35,099 nucleotides of DNA from a virus, in IMG/VR virus record IMGVR_UViG_3300006919_000183, positions 1-35,099 of that record. One strand, 5' to 3'. The notes below the pieces were generated by a model. That model searched no databases and had not been told where the DNA came from. It saw only the letters and a list, made by a program, of their open reading frames with translations. Made by a program: the position numbers and the translations under genes. Numbering within the stretch: the first letter of the stretch is position 1; each line of letters opens with the position of its first letter. Positions 21,469 through 29,019 of the stretch are shown here, in pieces.

Positions 21469-22022
21469 TGAAATATTTTATCGCCGCATTGGTCGGAGCA
21501 ACTCTTGCTCTGGCCACTCCCATCAGGGCAGCAGCAGACACAGTAACTCTTGATGGATATTTTAAAGACCCTGTGTATGCTACTGTTACAAATGTTAACC
21601 CTAACTATAGGGAGATTACTACATCCCGCCCTCGCCAAGTATGCCGGGAAGAGAATGTGCCGGTGTATGGCAAGGTTCAAGGTCAGGGCGCATCTGGTTT
21701 AGATGTTCTGGCAGGTGCTGTTATCGGTGGTTTGTTTGGTAAAGCAGTCACTGATAAAGATGAAGGTGCTGCTGCTGGCGCTGTTATCGGTGGTGTAGTT
21801 GCAGCAGAAGCTGGTCGTGCTGATCGCACAGAGATTGTTGGATATGAAAAACAGACAAAATGTTCTACTCAGTATATTGACAGAGTAGAAAATGTAGTAG
21901 ATAATTACACAATCTATTATCAGTGGAAAGGCCAATATGGTAGTACTGTAGTAGACAAAAAATACAACATTGGTGATAAAGTGGCAGTTATGATTGTTGT
22001 TACTATGTTATCTGGTCAATAG
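21468..22022 (+). CDS. Secreted glycine-zipper 2TM-domain envelope protein
   Basis: 184 residues. Signal peptide MKYFIAALVGATLALATPIRAAA is followed by a periplasmic stretch (TVTNVNPNYREITTSRPRQV), a glycine-zipper hairpin (LDVLAGAVIGGLFGKAVTD, then GAAAGAVIGGVVAAEAG) and a C-terminal beta part (YTIYYQWKGQYG, YNIGDKVAVMIVV). Layout resembles the 17-kDa surface antigen / SlyB type of outer-membrane protein. Two cysteines (CREENVP, KCSTQY) could form a disulfide. TAATG overlap with the lipoprotein gene implies co-expression and perhaps partnership. Confidence 0.82.
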   Translation: MKYFIAALVGATLALATPIRAAADTVTLDGYFKDPVYATVTNVNPNYREITTSRPRQVCREENVPVYGKVQGQGASGLDVLAGAVIGGLFGKAVTDKDEGAAAGAVIGGVVAAEAGRADRTEIVGYEKQTKCSTQYIDRVENVVDNYTIYYQWKGQYGSTVVDKKYNIGDKVAVMIVVTMLSGQ

Positions 22023-22031
22023 ATATAGTAT

Positions 22032-22108
22032 CCGCCCTTAGCTCAACTGGATAGAGCAACGGTCTTCTAAACCGTAGGTTTCAGGTTCGAGTCCTGAAGG
22101 GCGGGCCA
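22032..22108 (+). tRNA. tRNA-Arg(UCU), CCA encoded
   Basis: Acceptor CCGCCCT pairs with AGGGCGG, D-stem GCTC/GAGC, anticodon stem ACGGT/ACCGT with loop CTTCTAA giving anticodon TCT, T-stem TCAGG/CCTGA with loop TTCGAGT, discriminator G and encoded CCA (22106-22108). All stems pair fully. It reads AGA/AGG; AGA is the arginine codon used heavily in the AT-rich genes here. Confidence 0.96.
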
Positions 22109-22125
22109 ATTTTTAGGAGAATATA

Positions 22126-22563
22126 ATGTTATTTCTTGGATTAGGTGCAGTTGGATTTACTGCAACACTTTTTATTGGTGGCTGGGTTTTGTATAATCAA
22201 TTCTGGGCAAATGATAAAGAAGATGATACAGAGAGTGAAGTTCCTGTAATGACATACTATGCAGATGCCGAGTGGCTTCAAGAACCTCAAGCTGGTATTA
22301 AGTATCTTGTAGAAGATGATGAGGGTATTGATGCACAACTGACTCTTAATGCTGTCATGGACTGGGTAGAAGATGATGAGCCCAATATCTGGACAGGTGA
22401 TTGGACAGTCAAAGTTTCTACATGGAATGATGCTGCTGTAGTAGAGATTGATGGTGATGCATCTACACTTATTAAAGATAGGTATGATGATGTTGAACTG
22501 CCATTTTTTGATGGTGAAGGCATGGTAGATTATGTCACTGTTGATTTAGAATTTTTTGCATAA
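22126..22563 (+). CDS. Membrane-anchored acidic protein, unknown
   Basis: 145 residues. Residues about 3-25 (FLGLGAVGFTATLFIGGWVL) form a single N-terminal membrane span, and the rest is strongly acidic (NDKEDDTESE, VEDDEGID, VEDDEPN) with a beta-rich C-terminus (WTVKVSTWNDAAVVEIDGDA, YVTVDLEFF). AGGAGA lies 8 nt before the ATG, directly after the tRNA. No family recognised. Confidence 0.75.
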   Translation: MLFLGLGAVGFTATLFIGGWVLYNQFWANDKEDDTESEVPVMTYYADAEWLQEPQAGIKYLVEDDEGIDAQLTLNAVMDWVEDDEPNIWTGDWTVKVSTWNDAAVVEIDGDASTLIKDRYDDVELPFFDGEGMVDYVTVDLEFFA

Positions 22564-22569
22564 AATCAC

Positions 22570-22597
22570 TTGACCTTCCCCTCAGAATGCTTATATT
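22570..22597 (+). promoter_or_regulatory. Sigma70-like promoter P3 (shared-motif family)
   Basis: TTGACC (22570-22575), 16-nt spacer, TATATT (22592-22597), followed by AATTATGTAAGTTAA, the same extended downstream sequence as P1 and P2. It drives the gene at 22629, which has GAGAAAGG eight bases before its ATG. Confidence 0.75.
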
Positions 22598-22628
22598 AAT
22601 TATGTAAGTTAAAGAGAAAGGTTCTTCG

Positions 22629-22976
22629 ATGCAAAAGTTCAAAATTATGCAAATCGTTCTGACCGATGATGAAATTGATGCTATCAACGCTGATCTTGAT
22701 GTGCCTCGGTACAATGTCTGGAAAGAAGCAATGACCTACGGTGGTAACGCACTGAAGGCGGTCTATGATGGTCTTGTAGAAGGTTACTATGAGCATGTGG
22801 CAACGATTACTGCTGAAAATGTTGATGATGCTTACATGATCAGCAACCTTGGTCACAAAGAAGATCAGGTTGAGCGGCATGCAGAAATGCACTCTCTAAG
22901 CGTTGGTGACATTCTGGTCACTGAAGAAGGTGAGCAGATTCTAGTTGATACGTTCGGCTTCTGCACTGTGATGTAA
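22629..22976 (+). CDS. Small conserved phage protein, unknown ('MHSLSVGD' type)
   Basis: 115 residues, start fixed by GAGAAAGG; a second ATG at 22647 is possible. The C-terminal part RHAEMHSLSVGDILVTEEGE then DTFGF resembles a short domain seen in several marine phage proteins (pattern 'MHS.SVGD.....g..y.v...GF'), of unknown role. The helical middle ends ENVDDAYMISNLGHKED. It follows promoter P3, so it is probably expressed with the small-gene block near 4-6 kb. Confidence 0.78.
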   Translation: MQKFKIMQIVLTDDEIDAINADLDVPRYNVWKEAMTYGGNALKAVYDGLVEGYYEHVATITAENVDDAYMISNLGHKEDQVERHAEMHSLSVGDILVTEEGEQILVDTFGFCTVM

Positions 22977-23000
22977 GGAAAAGATAAGTAATACTAGACT

Positions 23001-23076
<76 letters not shown>

Positions 23077-23094
23077 TTTTTTGTTTGAGGTATT

Positions 23095-23622
23095 ATGAAA
23101 GACTTAATTGTTATTGATGACTTTTTGCCCGAAGAGGAGCATCATGCTATCTATGAACGTCTGATGACAAGAGAGTGGCATCCCACAAATGATCATCCTG
23201 ACGATCCTCTTTCTGATATTTCTGGATATAACTCCGCTGAAGAGTTTACAGGTCCATCAACTCAGACAATTATGGATTATTGTCTAGAGTATGACTTTCT
23301 CAGAGACATTGTACAAAATAGTCACAGAGTTTCACTTTACAATAAGTATGATCCAAAGACCCCTACTTATTTTCATACTGATGGAATGAGTGGGCATACA
23401 CTAATTTATTTTCCAGACATTGCTGAGTATAATTTTATGATGTCTGGAGAAACACAGATTCTAATTGATGATCAGATTGTAGGTGTTCTGCCTATACCAA
23501 ACAGGCTAGTTGTATTTAATGGGCAGCTTTGGCATAAAGGCACTTCATTTACACATGATCAACCCAGATACTCTTTCGCAATTCAATTTAGAGATACAAA
23601 AGATGCCAGTATACACGATTAA
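23095..23622 (+). CDS. 2OG-Fe(II) oxygenase (prolyl-4-hydroxylase-like)
   Basis: 175 residues. The iron ligands are visible as H94-x-D96 (TYFHTDGMSGHTLIYF) and H147 (GQLWHKGTSF), and the 2OG-binding arginine as R158 (QPRYSFAIQFR), all in the spacing of the small P4H-type phage dioxygenases. The N-terminus IVIDDFLPEEEHHAIYERLM is the usual opening of this family. It hydroxylates an unknown substrate. It starts 18 nt after tRNA-Thr, and the next gene starts inside its end. Confidence 0.85.
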   Translation: MKDLIVIDDFLPEEEHHAIYERLMTREWHPTNDHPDDPLSDISGYNSAEEFTGPSTQTIMDYCLEYDFLRDIVQNSHRVSLYNKYDPKTPTYFHTDGMSGHTLIYFPDIAEYNFMMSGETQILIDDQIVGVLPIPNRLVVFNGQLWHKGTSFTHDQPRYSFAIQFRDTKDASIHD

Positions 23623-23836
23623 AGACGATTCAAAAGATGAATACTTTGAAGTCATGATGCCATATGAAGAGTTTAAAAAATTCATGCAGGCAAATCCAGA
23701 GTATAGTCAGATATTTAAAATGCCAGCAACTGTGTCAGGTAGATATTCTGCTCATAGAATGGCAGGTGGTGAATGGCAAGATGTACTCAAAAAAGTGAAA
23801 CGAGCTTCTGGGAAAGATAATTCAATTAATGTCTAG
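23603..23836 (+). CDS. Small FmdB-like protein lacking zinc cysteines
   Basis: 77 residues from ATG 23603, chosen because MPVYTIKDDSKDEYFEVMMP matches the opening of phage FmdB-like proteins (MPtYef.....e.fe..m), with the ending GEWQDVLKKVKRASGKDN matching 'gF.evL.ki...np.s'. The zinc-ribbon cysteines of bacterial FmdB are absent, as I recall for phage versions. It overlaps the oxygenase gene by 20 nt and phoH by 8 nt. Function unknown. Confidence 0.75.
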   Translation: MPVYTIKDDSKDEYFEVMMPYEEFKKFMQANPEYSQIFKMPATVSGRYSAHRMAGGEWQDVLKKVKRASGKDNSINV

Positions 23837-24533
23837 CAAAAAGCAAGTGCGAAAAATGAATGCAATGAAACTGAGACTGGACGATCTTCCAGAAATTGAG
23901 CCAATTACAAAAAATCAAGAAAAGGCCTTTAATCTTTTTGAAGAAGGTAATAATCTTGTTTTGTCTGGCTCAGCCGGCACAGGTAAAACGTTTATGGCTC
24001 TTTATCTTGCTCTTGAAGAGGTGCTAGAAAAGGAGACTGAGTATGATAATATTGTACTCATTCGCTCTGCTGTAGCGACAAGAGAGCAAGGCTTTCAGCC
24101 AGGCACAAAAGAAGAAAAAGAAAATGTATTTACTTTACCATACCGATCTATCTGTAGCGAGCTTTTTGGTGTAGCAGACGCATGGAATAAACTCAAGCAG
24201 ACAGGTACTATTCAGTTCGAAACTACCTCATATATCCGAGGGACTACATTCAATAACTCAGTTGTTATTATTGATGAGATGCAGAATTTAAACTTTCATG
24301 AGCTAGATTCTGTTGTCACCCGTATTGGTAGAAACTGTAGGCTGATTGCTTGTGGTGATTACTATCAGTCCGACTTTGACAAAGACAAAGAAAAGAATGG
24401 TGTTCTACAGTTTATGAATATTGTAGATCATATGAAAGACTTTGAGATTGTTGAATTTGGATGGGCAGATATTGTCCGCTCTGGATTTGTCCGTGATTAT
24501 ATCATGACAAAAGAAATGTTGAACATTAGATAA
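23829..24533 (+). CDS. phoH: PhoH-like P-loop ATPase
   Basis: 234 residues. Walker A GSAGTGKT follows NNLVLS, Walker B VVIIDEMQN follows, and LIACGDYYQSD is the sensor segment; IVLIRSAVATREQGFQPGTK is the PhoH-specific block. phoH is among the most widespread auxiliary genes of marine phages, in phosphate-starvation regulons in E. coli but with an unsettled role (RNA-related activity is suggested by homologs with RNA-binding domains). The length is typical of the phage form. It overlaps the previous gene and is followed by a new promoter. Confidence 0.95.
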   Translation: MSSKKQVRKMNAMKLRLDDLPEIEPITKNQEKAFNLFEEGNNLVLSGSAGTGKTFMALYLALEEVLEKETEYDNIVLIRSAVATREQGFQPGTKEEKENVFTLPYRSICSELFGVADAWNKLKQTGTIQFETTSYIRGTTFNNSVVIIDEMQNLNFHELDSVVTRIGRNCRLIACGDYYQSDFDKDKEKNGVLQFMNIVDHMKDFEIVEFGWADIVRSGFVRDYIMTKEMLNIR

Positions 24534-24536
24534 TGA

Positions 24537-24565
24537 TTGACATATATATTAATCCAATCTATAAT
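24537..24565 (+). promoter_or_regulatory. Perfect consensus sigma70 promoter P6
   Basis: TTGACA (24537-24542), 17-nt spacer, TATAAT (24560-24565). The start at 24603 is 37 nt downstream. No other clear promoter is seen up to the right end, so it may drive the whole ParB-like/glycan run. Confidence 0.78.
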
Positions 24566-24602
24566 ATTAAAACTACTCACAAAACAGGAAAGTACTAAAA
24601 TA

Positions 24603-24776
24603 ATGGCTAAGTTTTCTCGGTTTGATCCTCGGAACAAAAAGAATGGTCGTCACAAAAAGATGTCCAAAGAGGCAGTCGATACTAAAGGTAAAATGACAGG
24701 TAAAAGTTATTTTGATGAAGAAAACGAAAAGTACATGAAAAAGTATCGAAAATACATCGAAGATGAACTCTATTGA
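24603..24776 (+). CDS. 57-aa very basic protein, unknown
   Basis: 57 residues from ATG 24603; an upstream TTG in frame lies in the promoter and is rejected. The sequence (MAKFSRFDPRNKKNGRHKKM, then acidic/basic helix EENEKYMKKYRKYIEDEL) is charged. It is the first gene after P6 and overlaps the next start by 14 nt. No family recognised. Confidence 0.72.
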   Translation: MAKFSRFDPRNKKNGRHKKMSKEAVDTKGKMTGKSYFDEENEKYMKKYRKYIEDELY

Positions 24777-25590
24777 ACACGCTAAAGGGCATAAAGACAA
24801 GCCCCTTGATAAAATTAATGGAGTCGGTTTTTATAAGCTGATAGAACAATCTTTACGACAGGACTATTCTGATCTTATAGAAGATGGTTTCAAACGTGCA
24901 ACGGCACATAATTTTACGCCACAGCTGGCAAATAGAAACTATGGTGCTGGCTCTATTAGTGAACTACCTAAAGATATAAAATTTTCATATGATAGCCCTA
25001 GTAATGATCCTATAAAATATAGAGATACTTACTTAACTCATATGCGATACTTTTCTACAACTTATGTTGTGTGTGAGAATTATCTCAGAGACGGCAAATT
25101 TGAAAATCCTATCACTCTGTTTTTTGATGGCTTTGATACATATGAAATTATAGCAGGAACACATAGATGTTTGTTGTTCAGATGCTTAGAAGATGTAAAG
25201 ATACAAGCAAATATTTTTTATCTTCATGGCTTTGAGCCTAAAGACCTTGATCTTTCTGAGCCTTATCCTTTTGAAGTATACTTTGAGAATAATATAAAAA
25301 ACTTTTATAGATTTAATCCAGTACCGACAGTCTATGAAGATTTTAACTATCAGTATTTGCATGATCTTTTAGAATTTATTGAGTCATTAAAAGATATGCC
25401 ACAACTTCATTTTTATTGTGGTGATAGTTTTATGTTTCAATCTCCCAGCAGAAGCAAAGACATATATAGAGTGAATCTGTATCCTGGCGAAACATATAAA
25501 CTTGGCTTAATGCAATTTGTACTAGACTACTTTTTTGGTATTACTGATTTTAGGAATAAAAAATTTTATGATTATGGGAAAGCATCATGA
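24763..25590 (+). CDS. ParB/sulfiredoxin-fold-like protein, tandem paralog 1
   Basis: 275 residues. Residues 113-135 hold the ParB-like core: FENPITLFFDGF, then a strand and IIAGTHRCLLFRCL, where GTHR (132-135) corresponds to the G-x-R/HR nucleotide-loop of ParB/Srx folds, followed by VKIQANIF. The C-terminus (LHFYCGDSFMFQSPS, then LMQFVLDYFFGITDF) is shared with the next two genes. A ParB-like CTPase or nuclease activity is possible but not shown. It is the member with the most intact motif. It starts within the 57-aa gene and its end overlaps the next start. Confidence 0.65.
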   Translation: MNSIEHAKGHKDKPLDKINGVGFYKLIEQSLRQDYSDLIEDGFKRATAHNFTPQLANRNYGAGSISELPKDIKFSYDSPSNDPIKYRDTYLTHMRYFSTTYVVCENYLRDGKFENPITLFFDGFDTYEIIAGTHRCLLFRCLEDVKIQANIFYLHGFEPKDLDLSEPYPFEVYFENNIKNFYRFNPVPTVYEDFNYQYLHDLLEFIESLKDMPQLHFYCGDSFMFQSPSRSKDIYRVNLYPGETYKLGLMQFVLDYFFGITDFRNKKFYDYGKAS

Positions 25591-26473
25591 GTATGTTGAT
25601 GACGTGGATTATAGAGACATGATTCGTGTCAATTGGGATTCATTTGTATTAACTCCCTCTGCAACAGAAACGCATAAAAAGCTACTGCATGAAAATAGTG
25701 ATCTTCCTTATCGACCACTTACTGAAAAATCAAGTGACGCAACTTCTGATATTTACAATCATGTTATAGGATATAAAGAAAACTTTCCTATTGATCGTGT
25801 TAATATGGATACCGAGTCTGCATTACAACATGTGTTTAATTTTAAGTTGGAATATAGCAGAGTGCTTTCTGCAATTATTCGTAAAATAGCTACTTTATAT
25901 TCTTTGCATGATGCTATCTTAAAATATGGTAAATTCAATGATCCTACAATAATACTTTATGATGAGCCTAAAAATAACTTTCATGTCTGTTTAGGACAAC
26001 AAAGATATTACTATACGAAAATTATGGGTGGAAAAATTGATGCTATTGTATATTCACTTGGCGCAGCCGCAGCTAAAAAAATAGAAGACCAAATTGGTGA
26101 AGTGAATTGGAACTGGACAACATTTGAGGATCAATTCATTTTTAGATTAGTCAATAGAAGTCATGCAGAATTTTTTAAATCTCATTTAATGTTATCCTCT
26201 GCATATGATCCAAGTAGAGACGAAATTATGAAAGAGCATTCTGAAAATGTCTTAGATTTTATTGGTCTCTTTATGGAATTTGGTGAAGAGTGGTATTTTT
26301 ATACAGATGATGATACTTACTTGTGTTTAATACCTAATGAATACGCAAAGAAAAAAGTTAAGATCAAAATAAAAGATGAATTTGGATTTATTCAGTTTGC
26401 TCTATGGAAAATTTGTGATATTCCTGTGTCAGATTTCATAATGGATAAGAGATTCGAAGTTGGGCACTTTTGA
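25568..26473 (+). CDS. ParB-like protein, tandem paralog 2
   Basis: 301 residues from ATG 25568; a TTG at 25535 and an ATG at 25574 are alternatives. The core aligns with paralog 1: FNDPTIILYDEP (from 123), then VCLGQQRYYYTKIM, with GQQR (143-146) where paralog 1 has GTHR, then KIDAIVYS. The C-terminus WYFYTDDDTYLCLIP and FIQFALWKICDIPVSDF again matches. The N-terminal 100 residues are specific to this copy. The loss of the His in the loop suggests altered chemistry or a binding-only role. Confidence 0.6.
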   Translation: MIMGKHHEYVDDVDYRDMIRVNWDSFVLTPSATETHKKLLHENSDLPYRPLTEKSSDATSDIYNHVIGYKENFPIDRVNMDTESALQHVFNFKLEYSRVLSAIIRKIATLYSLHDAILKYGKFNDPTIILYDEPKNNFHVCLGQQRYYYTKIMGGKIDAIVYSLGAAAAKKIEDQIGEVNWNWTTFEDQFIFRLVNRSHAEFFKSHLMLSSAYDPSRDEIMKEHSENVLDFIGLFMEFGEEWYFYTDDDTYLCLIPNEYAKKKVKIKIKDEFGFIQFALWKICDIPVSDFIMDKRFEVGHF

Positions 26474-26483
26474 CAAATATGAA

Positions 26484-27233
26484 ATGTCTACTTTACATAG
26501 TTCTTCTATTGCAGATAAAATAGGAGAAAATAAGAGACTATTTCTACATGACTCACCGGAATTTAAAGATAGACAATTTACAGTTAAAGTTTGGAAAACA
26601 ACTGTAGATAAAAATTGGACATGCGATAATCTAAAATTAGAAGTGGTGAACACAGACCATATATGGAGAAGAGCATCAGCACTATATTCGTTGTTTATGC
26701 AACTCTCAGAACACACTCAGAAGTTTGCTGAGCCTATAACAATATTTCGACGTAATGAAAAATATTATGTTGAAACTGGCTTACAAAGGTATACTCTCAA
26801 CAAAATATTATCATCTATTGAATTAGAAGCATACATTGTTGATACTGATGCTGTTTGTACGAATACCAGTGATATTACTCAACACTTTCATAAAGCTGAA
26901 ATTGTAAATAATCTAGACATACGACTTGAGCAGTCAAATGACTGGCAAAACGGTGAGGCTTGTTACCAATATGTTTTAACACCAAAGTTTATGAATGATG
27001 AATTGGCTAATGAGCATAGTACACTCAGACTAGAGTTTGCGTCTCTGATAAACAACTTTGGAAATTCATTGACATTTTGGTATAAAGACTGTATAGTAGG
27101 TAAAATGAGTAATGGTAAATCTATGCTAAACATTCAGATAGATAGTCTTGAGGGTTTAGCGCAGTTTATTTTAGAATATTTCTGTGACTATAATGATTTT
27201 TGTATTGAAAGACAGTATAGGATAATAAAATGA
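26484..27233 (+). CDS. ParB-like protein, tandem paralog 3
   Basis: 249 residues from ATG 26484; a TTG at 26460 with a better-placed AAGAG site would add 8 residues. The core FAEPITIFRRNE (from 81), YYVETGLQRYTLNKIL with GLQR (99-102), and IELEAYIV aligns with the two preceding genes at almost the same spacing. The C-terminus LTFWYKDCIVGKMSNG and LAQFILEYFCDYNDF completes the match. The stop overlaps the cupin start as ATGA. Function unknown. Confidence 0.6.
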   Translation: MSTLHSSSIADKIGENKRLFLHDSPEFKDRQFTVKVWKTTVDKNWTCDNLKLEVVNTDHIWRRASALYSLFMQLSEHTQKFAEPITIFRRNEKYYVETGLQRYTLNKILSSIELEAYIVDTDAVCTNTSDITQHFHKAEIVNNLDIRLEQSNDWQNGEACYQYVLTPKFMNDELANEHSTLRLEFASLINNFGNSLTFWYKDCIVGKMSNGKSMLNIQIDSLEGLAQFILEYFCDYNDFCIERQYRIIK

Positions 27234-27574
27234 TTGCAGGTAAAGTATGGGGCTCAACCGAACTGATTGAGGCCAATGGTGCTTTAGAGTTTCATCGCAT
27301 CACAACTAAGAAAGGTGGTGTATGCTCCAAGCATAAACATGAGTTTAAGTGGAACGGCTTTTATGTAGAGTCTGGTTATCTGCTTATCCGTGTTTGGCAA
27401 AACGACTATGATCTAGTAGATGAAACTATTGTCGGTCCCGGTGAATGGACTAAGGTAAAGCCTGGTGTCTATCACCAGTTTGAATGTCTTGAAGACTGCG
27501 TGGCTTTTGAGGTATATTGGGCAGAGTTTAACCATAATGATATTGTTAGAGAGACTGTAGGTTATGCAACGTAA
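27230..27574 (+). CDS. Cupin-domain protein
   Basis: 114 residues folding as one cupin: motif 1 KHKHEFKWNGFYVESGYLLI (G..H.H....e..yv..G), motif 2 VGPGEWTKVKPGVYHQFECL (PG....i.pg..H.f). The metal-binding histidines and a glutamate are present. Small cupins of this type often act as sugar isomerases/epimerases or as binding proteins in sugar-nucleotide clusters. It overlaps the nuclease gene after it and the third ParB-like gene before it. Confidence 0.8.
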   Translation: MIAGKVWGSTELIEANGALEFHRITTKKGGVCSKHKHEFKWNGFYVESGYLLIRVWQNDYDLVDETIVGPGEWTKVKPGVYHQFECLEDCVAFEVYWAEFNHNDIVRETVGYAT

Positions 27575-28238
27575 AATTTTTGAACATGTTGACTTTGATA
27601 TTGGATACAATGATCTAGAATCTGAAACAAAAGAGACTGGTCGAAAGTATCTTACACCTGACGGTAAAGCGTATCCGTCTATTACAACTGTACTTTCTAT
27701 TCTCACTCGTAAAGCGATTATGGAATGGCGAAAGCGTGTGGGTGAAGAAGAAGCTAATAAAATTTCAAGACAGGCTGCTGGTCGTGGTACCGACGTACAT
27801 GCGATTATTGAAAAGTATTTAAACAATGATCCAAACTATGCAAAAGGCTATATGCCTCATATTGTAAATTCTTTTAAAGATGTTCAGCCTATTCTTGATA
27901 GCCGTATTGGAAAAATCTATGCGCAAGAAGTACCTCTTTATAGTCATAGCCTTGGTGTCGCTGGTCGAGTTGATTGCATTGCTGAATTTGATGGACAGCT
28001 TTCTGTAATTGATTTCAAAACATCAAAGCGTCATAAGACTAAAGACAAGATTACAAACTATTTTATGCAGGAATCTGCATATGCAATTATGTGGGAAGAA
28101 CGCACAGGCATTCCTATTACTCAGCTTGTCACTATTATGTCTGTGGATCATTATGAGCCGCAAGTGTTTGTTGAGCATAGAGACAATTGGAAAGATCAAT
28201 TGGAAGACGTAATCTGGCAATACAATGCACTAAAGTAA
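27564..28238 (+). CDS. PD-(D/E)XK exonuclease (Cas4/MGME1-like phage type)
   Basis: 224 residues. The core motif is VAGRVDCIAEFDGQLSVIDF followed by KTSK, i.e. D...DFKT, with the upstream histidine helix GRGTDVHAIIEKYL and the downstream glutamine motif YFMQESAYAIMWEE. This is the RecB/Cas4-like nuclease layout of marine T4-like phages, where it is usually called an exonuclease. It would process DNA ends in recombination or degrade host DNA. Four bases overlap... it begins 11 nt inside the cupin gene. Strong call on fold, specific role unknown. Confidence 0.85.
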   Translation: MQRKIFEHVDFDIGYNDLESETKETGRKYLTPDGKAYPSITTVLSILTRKAIMEWRKRVGEEEANKISRQAAGRGTDVHAIIEKYLNNDPNYAKGYMPHIVNSFKDVQPILDSRIGKIYAQEVPLYSHSLGVAGRVDCIAEFDGQLSVIDFKTSKRHKTKDKITNYFMQESAYAIMWEERTGIPITQLVTIMSVDHYEPQVFVEHRDNWKDQLEDVIWQYNALK

Positions 28239-28239
28239 T

Positions 28240-29019
28240 ATGAATGTTATTAACTTGCCCTCTAGAATGATTATGGGCACTTTGATAAGACAAATTTGTA
28301 ACACAGTATTTTACAAATATTCCCAAGACTTTTCAGATTCAATGATTATTAATATTTTTTTATTGGATTCGTCCGTGAAGAAATATAATCATTTTGAAGA
28401 TGTTGAGTCTTGGGAAGAAAAAACAAGATACTTATTAAATATGCTTGATATGAACTGTAAATTGCAGATTAATCATTCTATATCATACTATAAATCTTCA
28501 GAAGTAAAAAAAGCCAAAGAAAATGTAATTCACAATACAAATATTCCTTTACAGTTTAAAACTTTTACTGCAAAAAAGAAGAATAAAATATGTTTTTGGC
28601 GATACGATAAAAACAATCTTTCGTACATAAGAAAAGATGTGATGGCTCATGAAGTCTACGGTAAACATCATATATACACACAAGAAGAGTGGTGCAAACT
28701 TTACGAATACTTAAATTTGAGATTTGATGTAGTTGAATTGGAATATAGAACTCCTATCAGAGAAGTTTACTATCATCTTTCTACTTCCGAGTTTTGTATT
28801 GGATATGGAGGAATGTATCACAATCTCTGCACAAGTTTAAATGTGCCGTTTATATCACTATTAAATACAAAATATTACACTGAAGAACATTTAAAACTAT
28901 CAAATCCAAAAGAATATCATTGCAATCCAACCATACAAGAAATTACAAATGATTTGTATTTTGATTGTTTAATTGATAATGCTAGAATTGCATTAGGAGA
29001 TCATAATAATGCTAGTTGA
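28240..29019 (+). CDS. Glycosyltransferase-like protein, paralog B of three
   Basis: 259 residues. KKKNKICFWRYDKNN, then VVELEYRTPIREVYYHLSTS and EFCIGYGGMYHNLCTSLN match the genes at 10125 and 29943, and FISLLN closes the block. The pattern fits a GT-B C-terminal domain of the GT9/fucosyltransferase type. It opens the glycan cluster proper, one base after the nuclease gene, with its end overlapping the radical SAM gene. Its His in GMYHNL is kept, as in paralog A. Confidence 0.62.
   Translation: MNVINLPSRMIMGTLIRQICNTVFYKYSQDFSDSMIINIFLLDSSVKKYNHFEDVESWEEKTRYLLNMLDMNCKLQINHSISYYKSSEVKKAKENVIHNTNIPLQFKTFTAKKKNKICFWRYDKNNLSYIRKDVMAHEVYGKHHIYTQEEWCKLYEYLNLRFDVVELEYRTPIREVYYHLSTSEFCIGYGGMYHNLCTSLNVPFISLLNTKYYTEEHLKLSNPKEYHCNPTIQEITNDLYFDCLIDNARIALGDHNNAS

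Noticed and set aside
21154-22022. The lipoprotein/glycine-zipper pair as spanins
   Set aside because: Spanin pairs need an inner-membrane i-spanin with an N-terminal anchor and a periplasmic coiled coil. The second protein here has a cleaved-type signal peptide and a glycine zipper instead.
24763-27233. The ParB-like genes as a plasmid-type partition system
   Set aside because: There is no ParA-type Walker ATPase and no array of centromere-like repeats nearby; motif similarity is limited to the loop and adjacent strands.
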